Assembly: GCA_947373155.1 (NCBI GenBank)
Contig: CANBWO010000004.1
Location: 31,779 to 95,778, forward strand
Reading direction: 5' to 3'
Length of the DNA stretch: 64,000 nt
Source of the DNA: Microbacteriaceae bacterium
GTDB taxonomy: Bacteria; Actinomycetota; Actinomycetes; Actinomycetales; Microbacteriaceae
Below, piece after piece: positions 11,173-19,407 of this stretch. The notes below the pieces were generated by a model. That model ran no database searches. It worked only from the letters and a program-made list of their open reading frames with translations, and was not told where the DNA came from. Position 1 is the stretch's first letter, and the number at the start of each line of letters is the position of its first letter. A program made the translations under genes and the position numbers.

Positions 11173-12636
11173 TTACTTGCTGGTCAGATGTAGTCCGTCA
11201 TAAGAAGCAAAATCCGGCTCACGCATAGCAATTGCCCCGCCAAGATACCCGCCCGCATCTCGAAACGCCAGACTGGGAACTAACCATTTTGTTCCGTCTA
11301 TTCCATTTACTGGCGAGCTGAACCTGCTAACTGCCGTTACATAAATAACCTTGGTTTTAGTCTTGCCGCCCGAGGAATCCGGCGTCCCTGCTGGGGCTTT
11401 GGTGAACGTGTCGCTGTACTTGGGATATCCCCAACTCACTGGATTAGATGCGAAGAATGGAGTTGCCGACAATGCTCCGCCATCGTACTGGCTGATCCGC
11501 TTAGCTGCCTGAGCCACTGGAATCGTTTTCACTGTCAACCATTTAACTGGTTTTCCGCCGAATCCTGAAGCGTTAAGAATCCTTTGCGAACTGTTGCTCC
11601 AGGTTATTTGCTGACAAAGCTTTGTTACCTGGCCGTTGGCCACGAGGTACCCGTAAACCTGCGCGTTTGACCACTCGTAACTTTTTAGGTTTGGGTTGCT
11701 CTTGCCCGAGCCAAATTGGTTTGCAACAACATAAAGCTGTCCGTCTCTAATCTTTGTGATGTCGGTTGTGCTTTGGTAGCCGAGTTGGGTAAAAATACGC
11801 CTAGCTGCTGCAATTGCCTGATTCTTGGTCGGCCCCAATCCCGAAGGCAGCACCTCGCACTTATTGTGACCCTTGCCATCCCCGGAGTGGGAGATGATGT
11901 CGATTCCCTTGGCGCCTAATAAATCGCCTTTTCGACATGGGCGAAAAGCAGTTGCGCTGCCGTCCCCGTAGCTCCAGTTTTGGAACTTTTGTCCGCCTTC
12001 AACAGTCAGCCCAATCCGCTTCGATTGGTGTTTTGAAGTTATGGTTCCCCCTGTAACAGTGGTTAGGTTCGTGCCATCAGAATTGGTGATGGCGGTTAGG
12101 GGGTAGGGCAAAGCCAGAGCCTTGGCTAGGCGGTTGGCAAACGAGAGGGTGTTTTCGGTTGGAACTATTTTGTAAAGTTCTTGATCATTGCCTCGCATCG
12201 AGGCAATGGAGCCTGCCGTACGATACGTCACGTTTTTGCTCATCATTGCAATGCCGCTCATGGCTGTTCCTGCTCCAGTGAGCACCTGCCATGTGTCGAA
12301 AGTCTTGGTATTACTAGGGAACTGGTCTTGTTCCACGATCGGCTGCTTGGTGGCGTTACTGGCCTGAGCTACCGGGTTTGTAACTGAGTCAGACGGAACT
12401 CCCGGCCGGTTTATCAATGGAATTGCGATTGCAAGAGCCATGGCTGTTACCAAGCCGAGAGCCGGAAATAACCGCGGCCTACGGAGAGCAAATCGTTTCG
12501 GCTTTGTTGCTTTGTTTAAGCCCGACAAAATAACTTCTTCGCTCAAGGTTGAGGTGCCAATGGCTGGATCGGCTTGCTTGATTCTGGCGTCTAGTTCCAT
12601 ATCTTGGTTCTGTCGCGATGGAGTCAAATCTTTCAT
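11173..12636 (-). CDS. Membrane-anchored sensor, putative anti-sigma partner of the adjacent ECF sigma factor
   Basis: A 487-residue protein with a cytoplasmic N-terminal tail (about residues 1-55), one membrane helix (57-75) and a large extracytoplasmic domain. Its ATG overlaps the stop of the ECF sigma gene by four bases, the usual arrangement for sigma/anti-sigma pairs. No zinc-binding anti-sigma motif (HX3CX2C) is present. The extracytoplasmic part shares order and motifs with the protein at 13199-14926 (IFTQLGYQ, a GFGGK-like turn, an AAxRI segment, a Trp/Tyr/Pro-rich stretch), so the two are paralogues. Function is inferred from context only. Confidence 0.6.
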   Translation of the reverse strand: MKDLTPSRQNQDMELDARIKQADPAIGTSTLSEEVILSGLNKATKPKRFALRRPRLFPALGLVTAMALAIAIPLINRPGVPSDSVTNPVAQASNATKQPIVEQDQFPSNTKTFDTWQVLTGAGTAMSGIAMMSKNVTYRTAGSIASMRGNDQELYKIVPTENTLSFANRLAKALALPYPLTAITNSDGTNLTTVTGGTITSKHQSKRIGLTVEGGQKFQNWSYGDGSATAFRPCRKGDLLGAKGIDIISHSGDGKGHNKCEVLPSGLGPTKNQAIAAARRIFTQLGYQSTTDITKIRDGQLYVVANQFGSGKSNPNLKSYEWSNAQVYGYLVANGQVTKLCQQITWSNSSQRILNASGFGGKPVKWLTVKTIPVAQAAKRISQYDGGALSATPFFASNPVSWGYPKYSDTFTKAPAGTPDSSGGKTKTKVIYVTAVSRFSSPVNGIDGTKWLVPSLAFRDAGGYLGGAIAMREPDFASYDGLHLTSK

Positions 12637-13112
12637 TCGTTCACCTCAAGCAACTTCGCAAGGCGGGCACGCACGCGGTTCAGACGCACGCTGGCGGCGT
12701 TTGGAGATATCCCCAGTGCGCGTGCCGCTTGAGAAACTGGAAGGCCTTCAAGGGCAACCAAACTCAGCAGTGTTTGTTCCGCTGGTTTCAGCTTGGCCCA
12801 GGCAGCGCCAAGGGCAATGTCCGCAATCGCCAACGATTCGGCCGATGGCGCAAACGTTGGTATCGCTAGCGCTGCAATCAATTTGGCAGTGGTGTTTTGT
12901 TTGCGCCGATGGTTGGATATCAGGTGGCCACCGATGGAGTAGAGCCAGGCGAGTTCAAAGCCAACTGGCGCTTGCTCGCGCTTTTGCCAGGCCTTCATGA
13001 ACAAGTCCGAGCAGAGGTCTTCTACGTGGTCAGGCTCCACCCTTCGAGCTAGAAATCGGGTGATTGCCGGCAAATGTTGACGGTAATGTGAAACGAACTC
13101 TTCCGGTGTCAA
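12633..13112 (-). CDS. ECF-type RNA polymerase sigma factor (copy 1)
   Basis: A 159-residue sigma factor with two domains. Region 2 (about residues 5-65: HLPAITRFLARRV, DLCSDLFMKAWQKR, LAWLYSIGGHLISNHRR) binds the -10 element; region 4 (about 105-155: LKPAEQTLLSLVALEGLPVSQAARALGI, NAASVRLNRVRARL) carries the helix-turn-helix. The TTG start is supported by GGGGGCGG upstream and by alignment with the paralogue at 15450 (MTPEEF versus VTPDQF). Followed with a 4-bp overlap by its putative membrane sensor. Confidence 0.9.
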   Translation of the reverse strand: MTPEEFVSHYRQHLPAITRFLARRVEPDHVEDLCSDLFMKAWQKREQAPVGFELAWLYSIGGHLISNHRRKQNTTAKLIAALAIPTFAPSAESLAIADIALGAAWAKLKPAEQTLLSLVALEGLPVSQAARALGISPNAASVRLNRVRARLAKLLEVNE

Positions 13113-13198
13113 ACCGCCCCCAAATCTGGACTCTCATAAGGTCTATGTTGACTGAACAACAAACCTTACAAAGTAGTTTCTGGGTTTAAACGCATTTG

Positions 13199-14926
13199 CT
13201 AGTAAACAATGATTGGTGCGTTTTCGGGAAGCTTGATCACGCCGTCTGGCAGCGCAATGGCGCTCTGCACGTAGCCGTAGTCATCGAAGTATAGGTAACC
13301 GGGAACCAGCCAAATGTTCTGGTCTGCATCCAGAATCTGCATCAATGTGGATTGACTTGAAGTCATTGAAATCAGATTGGTTGAAGGCTCTTGAACACAT
13401 GGTTCAGGATCTGGTATTGCGATTGGCGGCTCAGGCTTGATTGGCGAATCCGTTGCAGGGTCTCCCGTGTTTGGGTCAATTACAACTGGTTCGGGAGTCG
13501 GATACACGGCTGAGCAAAGCGGAGGGAAACTTGGGTATGGGCGGTTGTTGCCCCAGTTGAAGTCGTTGCTGGTGTAGAAAGCGCCCGACCACTGCCAGCT
13601 GCCAACCCGCTCGGCTGCCTTAGTAGCCGAAAGCGTGTCGAATAATCCTGCGTCTTTAGCGACCGAGTTAATGCCGGACATATTTACGACCTGGCCAGAT
13701 AGCCCGTTCCAGTAGATGTACCAAGAAACCGTGGTTGGTTCACCATTTACAACTAGGTTCGCCATGACGGTAGAGCCCCACACATCGCTTTGGTAGCTAA
13801 GTAGAACTGAGTTGTCTTTTGCGTGTTTTAGCGAGGTTACAGTCTGGTATCCCAGCTGGTCGAATATCTTGTGTGCAAAGCCGAAGGCGTCTTCTTGGTT
13901 GGGTGCCTTGGACGACGTTGGTGGCAGGTACTCGCAAGGAACCGGGTCTACTGTCACATCAGTTGTGGCAGATGCGTCGCTCGGCTGAGCGACCTTAACG
14001 CAATCCACATAAATGGCCGCTGCTTGGTTGTAGTAGTACCAGTAGTTACTGTTTCCACCCTGATAAATGACAACGCCTGCCGAGTTGTTGGTCCAGGCAT
14101 CGGTGCTGGTTGGGTCTGTGCCAACAAAGTAGTTAGTTTGACCTGAGTACTGATCAACCCATGAGTGCACCGAATCGTTCAGGCCAAAAGCCGAGGCAAT
14201 TGTGGTGCCAAGTTCTTTTGGCGATTGATTGCTGACAAGTTGGTAGACGTGACCGGTGGTTGGCTTGGAAGAAATTGATTCCGATGCCACGTACTTTGTG
14301 ATTACCGAACCGCACCAGCCGCGCCATATTCCAAGGCAGCTCATTTTCATGTCTGCAACGGCGCCGGGGGCTGCAATAGAGGCTGAACTGGAAGCGCCAG
14401 CTGGCGCTGAAGCGGAAGTCTGCGAACCAAGGCCTTGGTTGTTAGACATAACGATGTTCAGCTTTGGGTTCTTCTTGACGGTTGGCTTTGAAGGCTTGTT
14501 GTGCTTGCCGCTTTTGGCGTGGTTTGGAACTTTGACCACAACTTTGCCGCCTGGCTGGATTTGCACGGTTCCGCTCGGTTGATTGGGTTGGCTACTGGCG
14601 CCATCCAAGTTCTGGTTGGTAGTCTGGCCGCCATTGGCAAGGGTGGCGGGGTCTGAGATCTGGTGTGAAGTGAGTCCGAAGCTTAGGAAAGCTGCAGCGG
14701 AACATGCCATCGCGGCGCCAATGAATGCCGTGCGGCGAACGCGAAATCCCTGCCAGGCCCGCTTGGCGCGAACCGGCGCCAAAGTAGACTCTGCTCTTAC
14801 GGCGCGGAAAACCAGGCTCTGGTGCGGCGCTTCGAAGTCTTGAGGGAGGGTGTCTAGCGATTTAAGGTTCTGATCGAGTTTGTCGCTCTGAGCCTTGGAA
14901 ACTTTGGATGCATTCTTTTTTGCCAT
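13199..14926 (-). CDS. Membrane-anchored sensor paralogue, putative partner of ECF sigma copy 2
   Basis: A 575-residue protein with a Lys/Ser-rich cytoplasmic tail (1-65), a single membrane helix (about 67-85), a low-complexity Ser/Pro/Asn/Lys linker (about 95-175) and an extracytoplasmic domain rich in Trp and Tyr, with a Pro-rich loop near residues 495-530. It resembles the 11173-12636 product, including the IFDQLGYQ segment. It lies 38 bases downstream of ECF sigma copy 2. It may sense an envelope signal, but ligand and mechanism cannot be read from sequence. Confidence 0.55.
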   Translation of the reverse strand: MAKKNASKVSKAQSDKLDQNLKSLDTLPQDFEAPHQSLVFRAVRAESTLAPVRAKRAWQGFRVRRTAFIGAAMACSAAAFLSFGLTSHQISDPATLANGGQTTNQNLDGASSQPNQPSGTVQIQPGGKVVVKVPNHAKSGKHNKPSKPTVKKNPKLNIVMSNNQGLGSQTSASAPAGASSSASIAAPGAVADMKMSCLGIWRGWCGSVITKYVASESISSKPTTGHVYQLVSNQSPKELGTTIASAFGLNDSVHSWVDQYSGQTNYFVGTDPTSTDAWTNNSAGVVIYQGGNSNYWYYYNQAAAIYVDCVKVAQPSDASATTDVTVDPVPCEYLPPTSSKAPNQEDAFGFAHKIFDQLGYQTVTSLKHAKDNSVLLSYQSDVWGSTVMANLVVNGEPTTVSWYIYWNGLSGQVVNMSGINSVAKDAGLFDTLSATKAAERVGSWQWSGAFYTSNDFNWGNNRPYPSFPPLCSAVYPTPEPVVIDPNTGDPATDSPIKPEPPIAIPDPEPCVQEPSTNLISMTSSQSTLMQILDADQNIWLVPGYLYFDDYGYVQSAIALPDGVIKLPENAPIIVY

Positions 14927-14964
14927 ATCAAGTAGGTGTTGGCATGGGCAGTTTTATTACAAAA

Positions 14965-15450
14965 CTAAACTTTCACTTTCAGCAAACCCGCATAGGCTTC
15001 GCGTGCACGATTCAGCCTCACTGTTGCAGCGTTTTTAGTAATCCCAAGTACCACTGATACCTCAGTGATGCTCAGACCATCGAAGGCAATCATTGCAAGT
15101 ATCTGCTGCTGCTTAGGTTTTAGCTTGTTCCAGGCTTCTCGTAGGTGAAGGTCTGCAACCACCAGCGATTCTGCCGAGGGGCTCGAAACCGGCACGGATA
15201 GCGCCACCACGAGCTTCTTAGAGGTAACTGTGCGTCTGCGCAGGTTGTTGATGAGGTTTTGGGCAATTTGGCAAAGCCAGGCAAACTCCCGGTCCGGTTC
15301 AGTGGGTGCTTCGGCTCGCTTGCGATAAGCAACCTCGAACACATCGGAGCATATATCTTCCACCTGGTCGCGCTCGACTCGTCTGGCAACGAATCCTGCG
15401 ATTCGAGGCAGATTTGCCTCATAGTGCTCTGCGAACTGGTCTGGTGTCAC
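14965..15450 (-). CDS. ECF-type RNA polymerase sigma factor (copy 2)
   Basis: A 161-residue ECF sigma factor paralogous to that at 12633-13112: region 2 (ARRVERDQVEDICSDVFEVAYRKR, FAWLCQIAQNLINNLRR) and region 4 (LKPKQQQILAMIAFDGLSITEVSVVLGI, NAATVRLNRAREAY). The GTG at 15450 is preferred over an ATG at 15477. It aligns with the paralogue's start, and its first base is the last base of the tag stop codon (TAGTG), suggesting translational coupling to the upstream DNA-repair genes. Confidence 0.9.
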   Translation of the reverse strand: MTPDQFAEHYEANLPRIAGFVARRVERDQVEDICSDVFEVAYRKRAEAPTEPDREFAWLCQIAQNLINNLRRRTVTSKKLVVALSVPVSSPSAESLVVADLHLREAWNKLKPKQQQILAMIAFDGLSITEVSVVLGITKNAATVRLNRAREAYAGLLKVKV

Positions 15451-16031
15451 TAGGACAGTGTATTTCGCCGAAAGCAATCGGGGGCATGGTCGTTGAGCAT
15501 TCCAGTTGCCTGCATAAGGGCATACATGGTGGTAGGCCCCACAAAACCAAAGCCAATTTTTCTCAATGCCTTGCTCATGGCCTCGGATTCGGGGCTGCTG
15601 GCTTTGAATTCAAAGTTCTGCACCGACGTACTGTGCTGACCGCGTGGGGGAGCGAACTGCCAAACGAAATCGCTGATGCCGCTAGGCACTTGGAGGGCCA
15701 ACTGGGCATTTTTGATTGTGGCCAAGATCTTGGCCCGGTTTCGTATGATCCCCGAATCTTGCATGAGGCGCTCGACATCTGCCGCGGTGAGCTCGGCCAC
15801 TTTTGTCATTTCAAAGTTATGAAAGGCAGATCTAAAGCCTTCGCGGCGCTTCAAGATTGTGATCCAACTCAAACCCGCTTGAAAGCCCTCTAGGGCAATC
15901 CGCTCAAACATGTCGTCGTCTCCGGTGAGAGGCACGCCCCACTCGGTGTCGTGATAGTGGGTATAAAGTTCGTCTCCGTGCGGCCAAGCGCAGCGTTCAA
16001 CGCCATCGGGGTAAATGAGACTGTGTGCCAC
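15450..16031 (-). CDS. tag: DNA-3-methyladenine glycosylase I
   Basis: Removes 3-methyladenine from alkylated DNA. The 193-residue protein has the Tag signatures RCAWPHGDELYTHYHDTEWG at the N-terminus (zinc-binding Cys and the YHDxEWG motif), DDMFERIALEGFQAGLSWITILKRREGFR with the base-pocket Glu/Trp, and the C-terminal FGFVGPTTMYALMQATGMLNDH with the zinc-binding His. The GTG start lies directly after the ogt stop, with no gap. Tag and Ogt together repair the main methylation lesions in DNA. Confidence 0.95.
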   Translation of the reverse strand: MAHSLIYPDGVERCAWPHGDELYTHYHDTEWGVPLTGDDDMFERIALEGFQAGLSWITILKRREGFRSAFHNFEMTKVAELTAADVERLMQDSGIIRNRAKILATIKNAQLALQVPSGISDFVWQFAPPRGQHSTSVQNFEFKASSPESEAMSKALRKIGFGFVGPTTMYALMQATGMLNDHAPDCFRRNTLS

Positions 16032-16568
16032 CTAGTCGGCGCTCGCTATGCCCTCAAGGGCAAGTAACCAGCGTTTGGTTGGAATGCCGTCTCCACCCGA
16101 ATAGCCGGTGATCTTTCCGGAAGCGCCCATGACTCGATGGCACGGAATCAGTAGGGCAACTGGATTACTGCCTACTGCTCCACCAACTGCGCGCGAGGCC
16201 AATGGCTTGCCCAGCGCCTGGGCGATATTTGCATAGCTAACAGTCTGTCCGTAGGGGATGAGCTTGATTTGATCCCAAACCGCGCGTTGGAAGTCGGTTC
16301 CGCCGGTGGTCAGTGGTAAATCGAAGTCGCGGCGCTCGCCGGATACGTATTCCGTGATTTGGCGAAGGGCAATGCCGACAATGGGCGAGTTGCCGTAATC
16401 CGGGGCAACCGGCTGCCCCATGTGCACATAGACAATGGAATCGTTTTTTACGTAAACAGAGATCGCACCGATTGGTGTGGCAACGTGACCGCAGGAGTCA
16501 AAATCGAGATTTAGGTTCATGTTCAAAAAATACTTTCCGCCACCAACAAAATACCCAGAGGTGGTCAC
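16032..16568 (-). CDS. ogt: Methylated-DNA-protein-cysteine methyltransferase
   Basis: Suicidal repair protein moving the methyl group of O6-methylguanine or O4-methylthymine onto its own cysteine. The active-site motif IPCHRVMG is present with Cys143, preceded by the helix-turn-helix GQTVSYANIAQALGKPLASRAVGGAVGSNP. The GTG start at 16568 overlaps the P450 stop by four bases. An ATG at 16520 (MNLNLDF) is an alternative that would remove 16 poorly conserved residues. No Ada-type N-terminal domain, so it is the Ogt/MGMT form. Confidence 0.94.
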   Translation of the reverse strand: MTTSGYFVGGGKYFLNMNLNLDFDSCGHVATPIGAISVYVKNDSIVYVHMGQPVAPDYGNSPIVGIALRQITEYVSGERRDFDLPLTTGGTDFQRAVWDQIKLIPYGQTVSYANIAQALGKPLASRAVGGAVGSNPVALLIPCHRVMGASGKITGYSGGDGIPTKRWLLALEGIASAD

Positions 16569-17659
16569 CTCTGTTTAGAACTTGAGGTTACTGTAACTGT
16601 GAGGAACTTGGACAGGTAGCGAATGTCGCCATCCATGACCCAGTGAATATTTGGTTCCTCCACCAGGTTCCAGCCCGCCCAGGATTCCAACAACACATCC
16701 AAAAAGGCGCCAACTTCGTTCTCGGTCACGTTTCTACCCATGCAGGAATGACGCCCTAGTCCGAAACCAAGATGCGGTGTTCGCCCACGTTGCAAGTCAA
16801 TCTGATCGGGGTTTGGGAAGGCAGTTTCATCGTAGTTCGCCGACAAAAAACTCACGTTTACCGCGGCGCCATCGCTGGTTCTAATGCGTTCCATTTTGGG
16901 AAGCGGGCTTAGGTACCGAACGAATTCGCTAATTGCATTCGCGCGTTGGTCTGGGTTGGCCGCGAGGTATTCGCGGTCCTCGGCGGACCGACATAAATGC
17001 CACATCAGACCCGTTACCACCTTGATAACGGTGTCTCTGCCGCCAGCCAGCAGAACGTTGGCAATTCCCTGCATCTCACTTCTGGTTATCACTTGGCCGT
17101 CAACCTGAATCTGGCTGACAAAATCCCAGATGTCCCCGCCATCGGTGCCATCCACGGCAACAGGATTCGCCTCGGCGGCATCAAAGACGCGGTCTAGGTA
17201 GGCCTGCAACTCCGCGCCGGAACGGGGGCCTTCAACATGGATGGTCTCGCCCTCGCGATTTTGATATGCTCCTGCGGTCCAGACATCTGGTCCCCAGGAA
17301 AGCCATTCTTGAAAGTCTTGCGGGCGCTTGTAAACGATGGTCAGGCACCCGATCACATAGGGCAGCGCCAGGTCGCGACCGACTTCGAATTCTTTGCGGG
17401 CAGCAACATCGCGCAAAAGCAAAATAGCCAACTCGCGAAACGATGGAGCCAGGCTCGCTAAGTATTCACTGTGGAAATAAGGCTGGGCGGCATCGCGAAA
17501 AAGTGTGTGTCTGGGAGGGTCAACCTCTAATGGCAGCTGCTTGTAGTCGCGCACATCGCGATCGCCCTGCAGATCGCTCGAATAAGCCGCGTAATCCTTC
17601 AGTGCGTTTCTAACCGCAGTGAAGCCACGGATTTCTGAGTTGTCTACCGGCGCTGGCAT
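16565..17659 (-). CDS. Cytochrome P450 monooxygenase (class I, ferredoxin-dependent)
   Basis: A 364-residue P450, about 35-40 residues shorter at the N-terminus than most bacterial P450s. I-helix motif AGGRDT (205-210), ExxR motif EFVR (245-248) and the heme-ligand motif FGLGRHSCMG with Cys306 are all present, so it should be active. The substrate-contacting acid/alcohol pair is Asp209-Thr210 (RDT rather than the usual ET/DT). It shares an operon with a ferredoxin, a ferredoxin reductase and the hpa ring-cleavage genes, which suggests hydroxylation or dealkylation of an aromatic compound; the substrate is unknown. No strong ribosome-binding site is seen. Confidence 0.92.
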   Translation of the reverse strand: MPAPVDNSEIRGFTAVRNALKDYAAYSSDLQGDRDVRDYKQLPLEVDPPRHTLFRDAAQPYFHSEYLASLAPSFRELAILLLRDVAARKEFEVGRDLALPYVIGCLTIVYKRPQDFQEWLSWGPDVWTAGAYQNREGETIHVEGPRSGAELQAYLDRVFDAAEANPVAVDGTDGGDIWDFVSQIQVDGQVITRSEMQGIANVLLAGGRDTVIKVVTGLMWHLCRSAEDREYLAANPDQRANAISEFVRYLSPLPKMERIRTSDGAAVNVSFLSANYDETAFPNPDQIDLQRGRTPHLGFGLGRHSCMGRNVTENEVGAFLDVLLESWAGWNLVEEPNIHWVMDGDIRYLSKFLTVTVTSSSKQR

Positions 17660-17686
17660 AGCCTGATTCTATTGCTCGGCGAATGT

Positions 17687-17944
17687 CTAGGACATAGGCT
17701 TATTCAAAACCGCAGCGATGGCCACCTTGGCGCGATGCAGGCGGGTAACCAATTCGGCTTGGCGAATTCCCAGCGCCTGGGAAACATCGCTCATGGTTCG
17801 ATTCTCAATCAATATGCCTAGAGCAACGCCTGCCAGGGCAATCGGTAAAGTCTCAATCGCAGCAGCTAGTTGCTCCTTGGTGAAAGAGCTCAAATCCGGA
17901 GCGGGCTGGTCTTCGAAACTGACATCGAGGTCGAAATCTGACAT
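17687..17944 (-). CDS. Stand-alone sigma-70 region 4-like helix-turn-helix protein
   Basis: An 85-residue protein with an acidic N-terminal tail followed by a segment (about residues 20-80) that resembles sigma factor region 4: an IETLP opening, the helix-turn-helix MSDVSQALGIRQAELVTRLHRAK, and an Ala-rich last helix. There is no region 2, so it cannot be a complete sigma factor. Its ATG shares one base with the ferredoxin reductase stop (TAATG), and the P450 gene starts 27 bases after its own stop. It could tune transcription of this operon or act with the nearby ECF factors; that is inference. Confidence 0.62.
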   Translation of the reverse strand: MSDFDLDVSFEDQPAPDLSSFTKEQLAAAIETLPIALAGVALGILIENRTMSDVSQALGIRQAELVTRLHRAKVAIAAVLNKPMS

Positions 17945-19185
17945 TACTGGGTGCCTTCCAAGGTGAATACGGATCGGTATTTTTGCACCACGCTGCGAAG
18001 TCCAATGCCACAGACCCCCACCATTTTGCCCCCGCGGTAATAGCCGAAAACGCAGTCTCCGCTGATCTCACCATCGATGAGTTTTATGTCATCGGCTAAG
18101 GCAAGCAATCCGTAGGCCAAGATGTGCATTTCGTACTGGTCGCTCCAGAAAGACGGAATCGGAGCGAAACCCTCCGCCAAAACCGCATTAAACGATTCGG
18201 AATCGGCCGGCGAACCACCGATACCATCGCCCAGCATGGTTGCAACCACTTTTCCCACGCGCTTTGCCGAGTCGGTTGGAATGTTCCAGTGCTCAACTCG
18301 CCGTGGAACTTCGTCGAAGATTGGATTTACAAATCTGGCCACGTCTCCAATAGCAAAAACGTTGTTCCAAACACCATCGCCGCTTGCCTTCACCGCGCGC
18401 AAGGCATCATCGGTTAGCACGCCCGCAGAAACATCGATGTCATTTCCTTCGAGCCACTCAGTGTTCTCGTGGGAGCCAATTGCCTCCACCAGCACGTCGC
18501 AGTCCAGCTCTGTGCCATCGTCCAGGATTGCGCCCGTTACATGGCTGGTTCCAGCCAGATCAACTATCTTGCGCTTCATAAAGAATTCCACGCCCATGGC
18601 CTCGTGGCGTCGTTGCAACTCGCTGGCCAGCTCAACACCCAACGGTCGAACAATCGGATGTGTTCCCGGACCGATTACCTTTACATCGCAGCCCAATTTT
18701 CGGGCGGTAGCGGCTACCTCGCAGCCGATAAAACCCGAACCCATGATCACAACGCGTGCACCCGGCTGAAGAGAAGCGCGTAGGCCAATCGCGTCGTCGA
18801 GTGTGCGAACAGCATGGCGTCCTGCCAGCATTCCGTTGGGCACCTCTAGTCGCCTCGGCCTGAGCCCAGTAGCCACAATCAAGACGCCGTAGGGGTAAAC
18901 CTCGCCGTTGGCATCTGTCACGGTCTGGTGTTCCAGGTCCGCGGCCACAATGCGGGTTCCCAGCACCCAGTTCACGTCTTGTGTGGCGGTGCGTTGTAAA
19001 AACGCCACGGCTTCGTGGCTCACTTGGGTGGCCAAAACCTCTTTGCTGAGCGGTGGGCGGTTATACGGCGCGTAGGGTTCGTCGCCAATTGCGGTTATGG
19101 GCCCAAGGTAGCCAAATCGGCGCAGTGCCTCGGCGGCCCGCAGGCCACCCATCGATGCGCCAACAATAACTACCGGATGAATCAC
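17944..19185 (-). CDS. FAD-dependent ferredoxin reductase for P450
   Basis: A 413-residue pyridine-nucleotide-disulfide oxidoreductase of the rubredoxin/ferredoxin reductase type. FAD-binding GASMGGLRAAEALR motif at residues 9-22, YNRPPLSKE near 43-51, a second Rossmann motif GSGFIGCEVAATARKLG (about 153-169) for NAD(P)H, and the FAD-phosphate motif AIGDVARF near 290. It would pass electrons from NAD(P)H to the ferredoxin encoded 30 bases upstream and then to P450. Confidence 0.93.
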   Translation of the reverse strand: MIHPVVIVGASMGGLRAAEALRRFGYLGPITAIGDEPYAPYNRPPLSKEVLATQVSHEAVAFLQRTATQDVNWVLGTRIVAADLEHQTVTDANGEVYPYGVLIVATGLRPRRLEVPNGMLAGRHAVRTLDDAIGLRASLQPGARVVIMGSGFIGCEVAATARKLGCDVKVIGPGTHPIVRPLGVELASELQRRHEAMGVEFFMKRKIVDLAGTSHVTGAILDDGTELDCDVLVEAIGSHENTEWLEGNDIDVSAGVLTDDALRAVKASGDGVWNNVFAIGDVARFVNPIFDEVPRRVEHWNIPTDSAKRVGKVVATMLGDGIGGSPADSESFNAVLAEGFAPIPSFWSDQYEMHILAYGLLALADDIKLIDGEISGDCVFGYYRGGKMVGVCGIGLRSVVQKYRSVFTLEGTQ

Positions 19186-19215
19186 AGAATCCCGCCCAAA
19201 ACCTAGCTAGAGGCG

Positions 19216-19407
19216 TTAGTCAACCAAAAAGATTGCCTGCATAGGGCAGACATCAATAGCGGCCTCAATGTTGCCGCGCTCAGAGTCATCGGCGGTGGCC
19301 GTGTACTCAAGTTTGTCATCGCTGTTTAGACGGAAAATATCCGGCGCCTCAAACACGCACTGGCCGTAGTGCTGGCATTTTTCCATGTCTACATAGATCT
19401 TTAGCAT
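19216..19407 (-). CDS. [3Fe-4S]-type ferredoxin for P450
   Basis: A 63-residue ferredoxin with three cysteines, Cys11, Cys17 and Cys54 (CQHYGQC ... CP), typical of the small ferredoxins that serve actinobacterial P450s. The position that is Cys in 4Fe-4S ferredoxins and usually His in P450 ferredoxins is Tyr14 here, which may shift the redox potential. Its ATG directly follows the hpaG stop (TAAATG). Confidence 0.93.
   Translation of the reverse strand: MLKIYVDMEKCQHYGQCVFEAPDIFRLNSDDKLEYTATADDSERGNIEAAIDVCPMQAIFLVD

Noticed and set aside
12440..13000. 186-codon plus-strand frame opposite the ECF sigma and sensor genes
   Set aside because: It is a shadow of the minus-strand sigma factor, which has clear region 2 and region 4 motifs.
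16565..17659. P450 at 16565 as a truncated pseudogene
   Set aside because: It is short at the N-terminus but keeps the I-helix, ExxR and heme-Cys motifs and fits the operon spacing, so it is treated as functional.
18122..18769. 215-codon frame opposite the ferredoxin reductase
   Set aside because: The antisense reductase has intact FAD and NAD motifs; this frame has no support.
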